Below are positions 46,792-62,159 of a stretch of DNA of 64,000 bases, one piece after another. The first letter of the stretch is position 1. Each line of letters opens with the position of its first letter. A program made the position numbers and the translations under genes. This DNA comes from Scylla paramamosain (taxonomy: Eukaryota > Arthropoda > Malacostraca > Decapoda > Portunidae): assembly GCF_035594125.1 (NCBI RefSeq), contig NC_087157.1, forward strand, positions 5,107,501-5,171,500, read 5' to 3'. The notes beneath the pieces were generated by a model. That model was not told the origin of the DNA. It ran no database searches and was given only the letters and a program-made list of their open reading frames with translations.

Positions 46792-46863
46792 GGGAGCCGC
46801 CTGGGATTGAACCCGTGCTTGCTGCTTTAAAGGTAACCCTGCTAACCATTGCACCGCGGGGCC
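46792..46863 (-). pseudogene. tRNA-like element: tRNA pseudogene or SINE head
   Basis: The 72-bp minus-strand sequence has tRNA length and both internal promoter boxes: TGGTTAGCAGG in the A-box position and GGTTCAATCCC matching the B-box. The layout resembles arthropod tRNA-Gln (TGCAATGGTTAGCA near the start). A five-pair anticodon stem with one mismatch encloses the loop CTTTAAA, giving anticodon TTA, which would read the stop codon UAA. The acceptor stem pairs poorly (GGCCCCG against CGGCTCC). No CCA follows. A decayed tRNA or the 5' head of a tRNA-derived SINE explains this best. Confidence 0.6.
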
Positions 46864-47029
46864 CTGCAGGTAATGTTGCATTTACCGAAATAATTTCCCT
46901 GGATGCCAAGCAGGAACTCCTGCCACACCAACACTTTCCGCCATGGAAACCTGACCACCTTACCCTCGCTTGTAGGGAAGGTGTGCTGGAGTGTTAAGAA
47001 ATGACAGGATAGTTACATAAGAGGATAAA

Positions 47030-47219
<190 letters not shown>

Positions 47220-47559
47220 CGAAAGGCAACACATGGGCGAAAATACAAAAAGTAAAACGTAAAAAACATTCACCAAACAATACTTTTCTGCGAAACCTAC
47301 GTACGCCAGCCATAAGGAACCAAACAATGAGGCAGTATTTACAGGCGGTGCATCGCGAGCTTGAGTCAATCTTCTAAATGTATAATCAAGTTAAACACAG
47401 CAAGGTAAGATGATACACCTGCGTGCGGCGAGAAACACAGGAATCCACCTGACTCCATACCTGCAGGCGCCCCCAGGAGGAGTGACCTTCGTGCTGCCTG
47501 GATGGAGATAATACGCGGCTTTACAGGGAAAATTATACTGCATCTATTGCTTAACGTAG

Positions 47560-48110
<551 letters not shown>

Positions 48111-48292
48111 AGCTCCCGCCACGCACGGATCACTCTAATGGCGTAAACTGTTGCAAGGAAACTCGAGTGAACATGAAACTTAAGATGAATACATGAAACA
48201 TAATGAAGGAAAAGTTGGGGTTTACACCTTTACACCTCGTGCGTCCGTGCTACAGGTAACGTGTAAGTGCTGGTCACGTACACACCTGCGGG

Positions 48293-48294
<2 letters not shown>

Positions 48295-48367
<73 letters not shown>
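48295..48367. repeat. (CA)n tract
   Basis: 36 pure CA units. Confidence 0.95.
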
Positions 48368-48369
<2 letters not shown>

Positions 48370-48509
48370 CGTCGCTCACTCTTTTTTATATAATGTCAGC
48401 TTAATGTAATCATATTCGCTGCCCAACACAAACCAGCGTGTGATAGTGAGGGAGACGAGATGTGAAATCTTTACTCAGCATAATTTTTCTTTGTTGTTCA
48501 TGATGACTT

Positions 48510-48568
48510 GGTGGTAATGGTGGTGGTAGAGCTGGTGGTGGTGGTGATGATAGTAGTAGTAGTGGTGG

Positions 48569-48612
<44 letters not shown>

Positions 48613-48845
48613 TGTTGTTGTTGTTCTTATATTTCCTCTTTTTGTTGTTGTTCTACTAATTTTTCTTCAATTTCTTGATGATTTATTATTGCTCCTAATT
48701 TACTTATTTTTCTTTTGTTCCTTGTTGTTTGTTGTTGTTGATGTTGTTGTTTTAGTTGTTGTTACTGGTGCATCTGTTGCTGCTGCTGTTGTTGTTACTG
48801 CTGAATTTGCTGTTGTTGTTGCTGGTGTTATTGCTGCTGCTGTCC
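48510..48845. repeat. (GGT)n, (GTA)n and TTG/CTG-rich DNA
   Basis: GGT units at 48510-48580, (GTA)n at 48580-48612, then imperfect TTG and CTG units to 48845. Confidence 0.8.
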
Positions 48846-49815
48846 ATCAAGCTCAGAGCCTGTTAAGTTAAATTCTTGTACAATTTCCATGCCACACTCA
48901 CTGCCATCCGATTTTTCTGCAATGGTCATTCTTTCGCAATATATCTCTCTACACGTCCCTTTGCTCTTGTCCTTGCTTCTTTTCCCTTCCATCGCTTGCA
49001 CCATGTCTTTCGTCACGGTGACCAACGCTGCATGCATGGACGTGGTGGCGGAGGCGCTGTTGACATCACTTCTGTTATAACTTTCTTTTACACGAGTCGT
49101 AATGCTTTTATCAGTAATCACTTACAATCCTCTTGATACCAAACGACCTCGTAACACTTTCCTGGGCAGGTTGAGTGAAGGGTAAAACTGGAGAGAGGAT
49201 GTTAAAGGTGGACGAAACGAAATGGAAATTGACAGAATAAGATGAAGCACAGCTGAGTGGCTGGAGCATCTCAAGACTAGATGTTGAGAAGGCAAGGACA
49301 GGGTTACTGGGAGGGACAGCTAGAAAAAGGACCATAAGTGACGTGTTGGGATAGGACGGGACGAGACGGAGGATGGTAGGACAGTCACGAAAGCTGGAAT
49401 CAAAGCTGAGTGGGCCTCGCAAATGTGTGTGACGCGGCACGACGGCACGAAACAATACGGGACATGAGCGGGCGTGGCAGGGTGGGCCGGTCAACGAAAT
49501 GGCTACGGTGGGCTTGCTTAGGTAGACTTAAATCTTGCAAAGGTACCACGCTGCATCGAGTATCAGACTTCTCATCACTCTGGTTCACCGCCAAGGCTGA
49601 GGGAAAAGCTGCGCCGTCAGGAAGCGGGCGGGGAAGTGTGGGGCGGAGGCGGGCGGTCGTTGGGTGAAATTTTATTGCTTCACGGCGGCTTCGGGAGGAG
49701 GAAATCGGCGGCAGCTACACGGCGTTACTCGAGGATAGCAGGCGGGGAGGCGCGTAAAGATACTTAGATATTCAGCCTTGCGAGAAGACGACGATGGAAA
49801 CAAAGGGGGGAGGTG
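48846..49815. other. unique DNA with a CpG-rich patch
   Basis: 49350-49760 is rich in CG dinucleotides. A minus frame at 48828-49121 (MITDKSITTRVKESYNRS onward) has ordinary protein-like composition but no recognised family. Confidence 0.4.
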
Positions 49816-50221
<406 letters not shown>

Positions 50222-50453
50222 ATGAAAAAAAGAACCAAAAACAACACATTATTACTGATGTCGAGTCGAGATAAAAAAAAAAAAAAGAAAAGAAAAAAAA
50301 AGAAAAAGAAAAAACTTCACAAATCTCAACACGTCAAACTAACCAACAGGAATCTTTATGATAAAACAAGACCTTTAATTCAGTGTGGGATTTGGTGACA
50401 ATTTTCTATCATTTTATTTATTTATACACTATTTTTCCCTCCCATTTCACCAT

Positions 50454-50929
<476 letters not shown>

Positions 50930-51170
50930 TATATGAGGGAGAAACTGGGTGGGTTTTGAAAGAGGAATGGGTGGTATAGAACAGGAGAATGGGATGGGTA
51001 GTGGAGGAGGGGGTATGATATAAAAGAAGGAAAATAGGAGATTATAAAAAAAAAAGTGAATTCAGTACAGAGGAAGAGTTAGAAGATGAAGGAGATGATG
51101 GAGTGAGAGTGGATACGTGAGAAATAGGGGAGAGAGAGGGGAAGGGGCGTGATGCGTGAAAAGGGAACAG

Positions 51171-51527
<357 letters not shown>

Positions 51528-51870
51528 CACCTCCACTACCACCATTACTACGCTAACCAAACACCCACCACTCTCTACTACTTTCCATTTTCATTGCAAA
51601 GTAATTAATTCCACTTTGCACCGCTACCAGACCTAATGCCTTTTTGTCCTTTAATCTGATTCTTTCGGCACAACTAGGCCAAAAAAGAGCGAAGAGAAAA
51701 GACAAAAAAAAAAAGAAAAAAAATGCACAGAAAAGAACGAGGTCAGGCAACATTTCGTCTGCAAAATTAAAAAAAGATACTCAAATACCTTCCAGCTCAT
51801 TTGGTTCCATGTTCGCCTCGTGCCTTATCGTCCTGAGTAGCAGTAACTATTCGACGAAGTGTTAAAGATG

Positions 51871-52395
<525 letters not shown>

Positions 52396-52466
52396 TGTAC
52401 ACAGTTAACTCCTTCATCCCATAACCGTGTTTACAAGCTCCTTTCCGCCAGAGAGGGAGATGCACA

Positions 52467-52895
52467 AGCCAGCCAGCCAGCCAGCCAGCCAGTTACATTA
52501 CCAGTCAACCATTCAGCCATCCAGTAAGTCAGACATCCAGTCATCCAGTTATTCAGTCAAAAAGCTAATTAGTCAACTGGCGAACCATTTACTCTATCTG
52601 GCAACCATCCGTCAAACCACACGGTCATCCAGTCACCTAGTTATCCAGTCAGTTACTAGTTAGCCAGTCAACTATCTATTAAGCCACTTAGTCAATCAGT
52701 CAAGTAGTTAGCCAGTCAGCCACCCAACCGTTCAGTCAGTTAGCAAGACAACCATTCATACAACCAGTCAGTAAGTGAACCAGTCAATTAGTCAGCCATC
52801 CAGCCAGCCACTCAGTTAACCAATCAAGTAGTTAGGAAGTCAACCAATCGTCCATTCAATCAGTCAATTAGCTAACCAGCCAGCCATACGGTCAC
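52467..52895. repeat. degenerate (CAGY)n array
   Basis: Five perfect CCAG units (52470-52490) lead into about 400 bp of CAGTCA, CAGCCA, TTAGTCA and CATCCAGT variants. A tetranucleotide ancestor is likely. Confidence 0.75.
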
Positions 52896-53132
52896 ACAAG
52901 GAAGTCCTCCATTGACTCAGCCACCAGAACGTATCATCTCTCCCTCTGCCTTAATTCTCCACCCGGCCAGTCTTTGTCTCAATGCAAATTCGAAAAATAA
53001 GGCGTCGATTCATTTCCTTATTGAACGCCAGAAAGAAATCATCAAGTTAACTGCCGCTTCATTCCCAGCGCGAGAAAAATGTTGTTTGTCCTGCAGGCTC
53101 CTCGTCTATCCTGGCTGACTGATGTGACAGAC

Positions 53133-53692
<560 letters not shown>

Positions 53693-54130
53693 GGGCCACG
53701 CCACGCTCAAGGCATGTCGTTTCAGTCCTTTACAAACATGTCTTCGTTTTGTTTTTTACCGTGCCAACGAGGAGAGAAAGACCAAGCGCCGCCACCTTCC
53801 CTCCCTCCTCCTCCTCCTCCTCCTCCCAGCCAGCCAGTCAAATCCTCGGCTTCATCCCTCATCTCCAGCATACAAACAGTTAAGTGACGCGCGCCGACTC
53901 CCCGCACTTCAACGCTAAATCCCACTCCTTGTTTTCTTCCTCTTCTCACTCTTTCGTCTCCCGGTGACGCATTTCTTTTTTCTCGTCCTTGTCTTATTTC
54001 CTTGTTTTTCCTTCTCTCTAACATCTGTGACTTGTCGATCAGTTTTTTCTTTTCTTTTTTTTTTCTTTTAGTCTTTTTTCTTTCTCTTTTTTTCTACTTT
54101 TGTTCTGTATGAGTACCTGCCTCATACCAA

Positions 54131-54134
<4 letters not shown>

Positions 54135-54227
<93 letters not shown>

Positions 54228-54277
54228 GTCTCCTAGTTTTTCCTTCATCCAACACCTGCTCTGTACCTCTTACCAAT

Positions 54278-54360
<83 letters not shown>
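54135..54360. repeat. two (CT)n tracts
   Basis: (TC)43 at 54135-54220 and (TC)40 at 54281-54360. Confidence 0.95.
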
Positions 54361-54363
<3 letters not shown>

Positions 54364-54550
54364 TCACTTTCTTTGTATTTTTCTTTCATAAAATTTTCTG
54401 TTTCTTACCAATCACTACTTTAATTTTCATATTCTTTCCATTCGAGTCTTCTCTTTTTCCTACTTTTTCCCTTAACCATTATTTCTCATATCGGTCTTCT
54501 ACTCCTTTCTATCTCCTCTTTCTCCTACCTTTTCCTCCGTTCGTCATTTG

Positions 54551-54606
54551 CTACTTCTTTCTCCTACCTTTTTCCTTCCTACTTCTTTCTCCTACCTTTT
54601 TCCTTC
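54551..54606. repeat. 28-bp perfect tandem duplication
   Basis: The unit ctacttctttctcctacctt plus tttccttc occurs twice with a period of 28 bp in a pyrimidine-rich stretch. Confidence 0.9.
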
Positions 54607-54924
54607 CTTCATCAGTTTCTCTTACCAATCTTCTTTTCTTATCTACCTAGGATCCTCTCCTTTCTATCTCTTCTTTCATTCATCATTCAAGTCTTTAACA
54701 CTCTTCCTTTTCTCCTTCCTTCTTCTTTCTTCCTTTTCTTATCTACCACATTTTCCTCCGTTACATCTCTTACTTCACCCATCATTCAACTTTCACTAAT
54801 ATATTCTTCCATTCTACCTCCCTGCTCTTATATCTCCTTCTAATATATTTTTTTGCTTAAGTAAATAAAGTAACAGTGAAATAAAGAAAATGGCGCTACT
54901 GTGTTCTAAAAGCCAAAAAATGAA

Positions 54925-55180
54925 CGTTTCCCTGTATCATCCATTTTAAAGCTGCCTCATCCAACATTAGCTATATACTTTTTTGCTTATCACTTTTCAC
55001 TCCTCATTTAGTTTCCTTTCCTCCTCCCCATCCACTGTCCTGTATCATATTTTTTTTTTTTTAAAGTTGCTTCATCCAATATTAGCTCTACCTTTTATCT
55101 ACTACATATTCCTATCTACTTTCTTCATCTGTTTTAAGCTATTTCACCCAACATTACTTCTGTACATCTTACCTTTTACT
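54925..55180. repeat. tandem repeat, period about 95-118 bp
   Basis: tttaaagctgcctcatccaa (54945), tttaaagttgcttcatccaa (55060) and ttttaagctatttcacccaa (55133) each precede an AttAgct/AttActt segment and pyrimidine-rich DNA. Confidence 0.65.
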
Positions 55181-55529
55181 TCTTATTCCTTCTTTATCAT
55201 CCTTTCCTCCTCCTCCACTACCTCCAGTTAGCTCAATACCCTTTTACCTATCATATTTTCCATCCTCCTCCTTTAGCATCCTTTTCTCCTCCTCCTCCTT
55301 CACCACCACCACCACCACCACGCAGGTAGACCCACAAGAAGCAGCACGGCAGATGGACTGAAGATTGGGCGAGACTGGAACCTTTACCAATCCTTGCCAA
55401 TCCTAGCTCGTGTACAGCCGACAGATGACCATCATAAAGCGAAATTTACTGCCTTACGATCGCGTGGCAGCTGGCGACCCTTTCCTCCACCTCCTGGCTG
55501 ACGAGGAGGAGGAAGAGGCAGGCGAAATA

Positions 55530-56070
55530 AGGTGAGTTGGAGATGAGTTAGAGACGAAAGGGGGAATAGGGAGTTTGATGTGACATGGGAAGGGGAGGAA
55601 GTCAGTGCGGACAGAAAGACATAAAGACAGAGACATAAAGGAGTAAGGAGGTGAGTAAAAGTAACAGTGGAGAGCAGGAAGAGTTAGAGGTGACAGGAGA
55701 GGGTAAGAGGAGAATTAGAAGTGATAGGGGGAGCGTAGTAAGATTTAGAAGTAACAAGAAAGAATAGGAACAGAGTACGAAGTGACGCAGGAAAGTTACG
55801 AGAGGTATTAGCAGATGTGACAGGAAGGGTAAGGAGATTTAAAATTAATAAGGGAGAAAAAATAGAGAGTTGGAGGTAACAGGGGAGACTAGAAATCAAG
55901 CTAGAGGTGACAAAGAAGAAGAGTAAGAAGTGAGAGGGGAGAGTAAGAAGAGAGAAGTGACAAGGACAAAAAAAAAAAGGAAGAGAGATGGAGATGAGAG
56001 AAGCACAAAAGAAAAATTAGAGGTGGTAAAGGAGAAGTAGGAGTGAGAAGACAGAGAAAGACGACGAGGA
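55530..56070. repeat. purine-rich minisatellite, period about 32 bp
   Basis: Variants of agttagaggtgacaggagag recur roughly every 30-36 bp, at least nine in 55652-55980 (gttagaggtgacagg, attagaagtgatagg, tttagaagtaacaag, gtacgaagtgacgca, gttggaggtaacagg, ctagaggtgacaaag). It ends in a (GGA)n array. Confidence 0.75.
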
Positions 56071-56081
56071 ATGAGATGAAG

Positions 56082-56270
56082 GAGGAGGAGGAAGAGGAGG
56101 AGGAGGAGGAGGAGGAGGAGGAGGAGGAGGAGGAGGAGGAGGAGGAGGAGGAGGAGGAGGAGGTGCAGGGAACTCAAAGGGTACAGGGTACAGAAGAGAA
56201 GTAGAGAAGACATGGGTGACAGGAAGGCGGGCGAGGGGCGTTATGGGTGAAGGGAGGAGGTTAGGGTTAA

Positions 56271-56356
<86 letters not shown>

Positions 56357-56587
56357 TAAAAGGAAGAGAAACTACTTTTATCTGCTTGATCTACACGAGA
56401 GGCGGGAAGAGGGCAAGGGGAGGGTGTGAAGGAGAGGAACAGAAGAGAGAAGAGAGAAGAAATAAGAGAAGAAAGAAAAGGAGGAGGATTAGGAGGAGGA
56501 GGAGGAGGAGGAGGAGGTTTATGGACTTGGATTAAAGGGTGTGTTATCACTCTTTCGACCGTGTAAGTAGGCCTCTCTCCTTGCCTC

Positions 56588-56631
<44 letters not shown>

Positions 56632-56677
56632 CTGTGTGTGGTGTGTGTAGAAGCTGACAAAGCTGGTTAGTTAAGTG

Positions 56678-56749
<72 letters not shown>
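56082..56749. repeat. (GGA)n, (GA)n, (GGA)n and convergent (GT)n/(CA)n
   Basis: (GGA)n at 56082-56163 and 56483-56517, (GA)40 at 56276-56355, (GT)20 at 56590-56630 and (CA)34 at 56682-56749. Confidence 0.95.
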
Positions 56750-56751
<2 letters not shown>

Positions 56752-56779
56752 CAAGGAAGAACAACACGAAGGAAGGCAC

Positions 56780-57930
56780 GTAATTCTTCGTTTACATCCG
56801 AAAAGAAAAGAAAATGTGAGCATGAATTTGAAAAGAAAGAAAAAAAAAGACTAATAGTAATGTATCATGTGAGAAAAATCTGTATAAAAAGAAAGATGAA
56901 ACTAAATTAGAAAGAACAGTATGAAAGAAACAAAATTAGCCAGTTCATGCAAGAGAGAAAAAAGTTGTGGTATATTTAAGAAAAAGAAAAAAAAAGCACG
57001 AAAAAAATTGAATAAACGAAGAAAAATAGTCAACCTAAGCCACTAAAGATACGCACCGAAAAAAAGGAGAGAACAACAAAAAATACGTAAGAAGTTAACA
57101 AAAAAAAGTGATATGTACAAAAAAAAGGAAAAAAAAAAAACGAAAATCGAAGAATAAGGGAATAAAATAATCTGAACAAAGCCAGCCAAGATATGCACCG
57201 AAATTATATACAAAGAAAAATAAACAGTATGAGAAAAATAAAATGGATAAGCCTTTCATATAAAAAAAATGCTGCCATGTTTCATGAAAATAGGAAGCAA
57301 GCGAAAATTAGAGAAGAAAAGATTAACATAAGACGAAAATGACTAAAAGCGGTAGTGATTTATGAAGAAAGAAAGAAAAAAAATAATCAGAAAGAAAACA
57401 CTGACTTGAGGCAAAAATAACCAACGATGATAGTCGTTTAAAAAAAAAACAGAAAGAAAAGCGAGAATCAGAGAAAGAAAACACTATCATAAGACGAAAA
57501 TAACCTAAGTCAGATAGAGATAAGGCAAAAGTAAGAAGAAAAAAGAAAAAAGAAATACGAAAATAAGACGAAAACAGACGGACAAAAAGTGAAAAGAATA
57601 AGACAATAAAATAAGACGAAAAAAAATAAAACGAGAAAAAAAACGAACGAAAAAATACTACGAAAAATAGGACGAAAAATAAGTAAAAAAAAAAATAATA
57701 ATAATAATAAAATAAGACAAAAAATAACTAAACGTTCAATATTTTATACAGATAGTAGAAAAAAAAAAAAAACGGAAAAAAAATCAGAAAAAGAAAATAA
57801 CACAAGAAAAGGAGCTGACCAAACATGTATCGAGTTTGATGAAATTAGAAAGGAAGCGAAAATAATCACAAGAGAGGAAAACACTAACCAGAGACCAAAA
57901 TAATTCCAACAGGCCAGGCAAGCCGCGGGC
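56780..57930. repeat. A-rich degenerate tandem DNA
   Basis: Strongly A-biased on the plus strand. Recurrent blocks include gaaaacact...gacgaaaataac (57395, 57478, 57880) and aagata(t/c)gcaccgaaa (57045, 57190). Several diverged families with periods of about 85-150 bp appear mixed. No gene was seen. Confidence 0.5.
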
Positions 57931-58259
57931 CGCGACATGCACCGCCCCTGCCTTCTCTTTTTCATTTCTTGCTCCCGGCCAGCTGACATTTGCAAAGATC
58001 ACGTGTCTCAAGTTAATTTAAGTTTAGCTCAAGTTTAAGAGGTATGTTAAGTTTTCATCCTACCTCTGTCTGTCCGTGTGTCCGTCCGTCCTTCACACAA
58101 TATAAAGTACAGCGAGAAAAAAAATAAATAGAGAAAAGTCGAGCGGGTTCACTTTTTATGCTCGAAAATTAAAACAAATATCTTTGAGAGAAACCATTTG
58201 TGCACTTTTGTATAAATAATTCTGAGTTTTTATTTCTCTCATGTCATTAGCATTTGCAT

Positions 58260-58261
<2 letters not shown>

Positions 58262-58357
<96 letters not shown>

Positions 58358-58472
58358 CGTCCATTCAACCATCATCACATTTCCATCACTGCCGCTATGC
58401 ACCATTTTAGTTAAAAGCATCACTTTAACACCATATCGCTCAACGGGAAATGAAATGAATGAATAAAATAAA

Positions 58473-58517
<45 letters not shown>
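58262..58517. repeat. (GA)n facing (CT)n
   Basis: (GA)46 with one interruption at 58262-58354 and (CT)19 at 58480-58517. Confidence 0.95.
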
Positions 58518-58518
<1 letters not shown>

Positions 58519-58826
58519 CGCTAACCGGAGACAAGGCATCGCTCGCCCCGCCAGCAACATCACCATAAAAAGCCAACATCAGCCAGACTTATGATATCCT
58601 TCCCGCCCCCCCTCCCTCTCCCCCCCCCTCTACCCCCCCTCTCATAGGCAGTGCTCCCTCGCTCCCACCTTCCTTAATTCCTTCCTTAATATACTCTCTC
58701 TTTCCATACCTCCGTCTCTTGTTATCTCTCCGTATACATCTTCCCCCTTTTCAGCTTTTTTCCTTTTCCTCTCCTTCATCTCCTTTCTTTCCTGTATTTC
58801 TCTATTTTTTTCTCTCAGCTTGTTCC

Positions 58827-59240
58827 TTCCTTCCTTCCTTGCGCAATTTACTTTCAATTTTTTCCTACTCCCTTCCTTTCATCCTCCATTTTCTTCCTTT
58901 ATTTTTTCTTGTTTTTGTCTTCTTCCTTTCTTGCTTTCATCTTTTTCCCACTCCCTTCCTTACGTTATCTATTTTCTTCCTGTATTTCTCTCGTTTCTTT
59001 TTTTTTCTTCTTCCTTCCTTGCACAGCTTATTTTCGTCTTTTCTCTCTCTCATTTTCTCCTCCTCAACAGTCTCTTTATTTACTCTTATTCCTCTCATCT
59101 TTCCTTCTTCCTTCCTTCCTTTCACAATTTACTTTCATCTTTGCTCTCCCCTTTCCTTCTCCTCGTCATCCCTTTAATTTCTCCTTTCCTCCTCTTATTC
59201 CTCCATTTTCCTTCCTTTATCTATTCATTTTCATCTTTTT
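58827..59240. repeat. pyrimidine-rich minisatellite, period about 95 bp
   Basis: Unit heads ccttccttgcgcaatttact (58830), tttcttgctttcatc (58925), ccttccttgcacagcttatt (59013), ccttcctttcacaatttact (59109) and ctttatctattcattttcat (59213) lie 90-104 bp apart. Each is followed by tttcatctttttcc-like and tccattttcttcctt-like blocks. Open frames of 280-291 codons here exist only because the DNA lacks purines. Confidence 0.7.
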
Positions 59241-60628
<1,388 letters not shown>

Positions 60629-60797
60629 AAGACCAATGGAGCATTTTACAAGTCACATAAAAATTTAACAGAATCATCCAGCGTTCGAAAAGAGAATCAA
60701 TTGTAGGAGTATTTGTTTCCCTTCTTCTAGGTACTTTAATTGGCCTTAAATTTCAATGGGATTAACTTCGGGAAACGAGTAGCGGCAAGTTGTGTGT

Positions 60798-61324
<527 letters not shown>

Positions 61325-61326
<2 letters not shown>

Positions 61327-62091
61327 AAACACAAACCCCTCCTAAACACATCCTACATCCTTTAATACACTCCCATTCCCCTCGTAAAGACAGGACGCAT
61401 CCTTCCCCATTCTCCCTTTCGCGTCTCTCCCAACCTCCTTTCCGCTCCTGCCTTCCTCCTCTCCCTCTTCCTTCCTCCACTGCCAAGGACGGGAAAGGGA
61501 GACAGGAATGGGGGAATTACACAGAGAGAGTCGGAGGGCAAGAGGAAGGCAGTATGAGAAGGGAAGGTTCAAGGCCCTTAGTAGCGGGTGTCATTGAAGG
61601 GACCCTGCAAATAGAGAAGTCTGGGAAGCCGAGGATTGAAGGGGTGGTACAGTTAAATGTTGAAGGGGAAAAGGCGGTTTGTGGAGTGCATGGGGGGCGG
61701 CGTGGAGTGATACAGGGTGATACATAACTGAGGAAGGCTGGAACGAAGTGGTTAGTGATGCAGAGTGGCACAGAGGAAGGTTATTGGTGTGGTTAAGAGT
61801 CAAAACAGAAGAGACGAATTGGTAGGGAAGGCAGAAAATGGGTGAGTGAGATGGAGATATAGGAATTGAAGCACAGTGAGAGGTACAGATGGAAATCGAA
61901 ACAGTGAAGAAAAGAGTGAAAACAGCAGGTGAGAAAGGTGAGAAAGGAGTAGCTTGACACTTGGGGAATGCGGAAAGGAAAAAGGTGATTGCATGATTGT
62001 TGTTGCTGTTGCTGCTGCAGTAGTTGTATTGTTACTGTTATGTGTAGTGTTGTTATTATCCTCATCATGATCACCATCACCACTAGCTTTG
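61325..62091. other. unique left flank of the mariner
   Basis: G/A-rich with short frames and no recognised gene; a few TTG/CTG units lie near 62000. Confidence 0.6.
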
Positions 62092-62093
62092 TA
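62092..62093. other. TA target-site duplication, left copy
   Basis: The TA directly precedes the left terminal repeat. The matching TA is at 63407-63408, directly after the right repeat. Confidence 0.85.
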
Positions 62094-62125
62094 CGAGGTG
62101 TGTCATTAAAGTTCCAGGACTGGTG
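62094..62125 (+). repeat. mariner left terminal inverted repeat
   Basis: The repeat begins CGAGGTGTGTCATTAAAG and ends CAGGACTGGTG. Its 32 bases match the reverse complement of the right end without mismatch. The transposase stop codon lies 34 bp further in, so the transcript would end very near this repeat. Confidence 0.95.
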
Positions 62126-62159
62126 CCACACAAGTTTTATTTCACATCCAGGCTACAAA

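Noticed and set aside
48828..49121. 97-codon minus-strand ORF with ordinary composition
   Set aside because: It looks protein-like but has no recognised motif, splice support or Kozak context, so I did not call it a gene.
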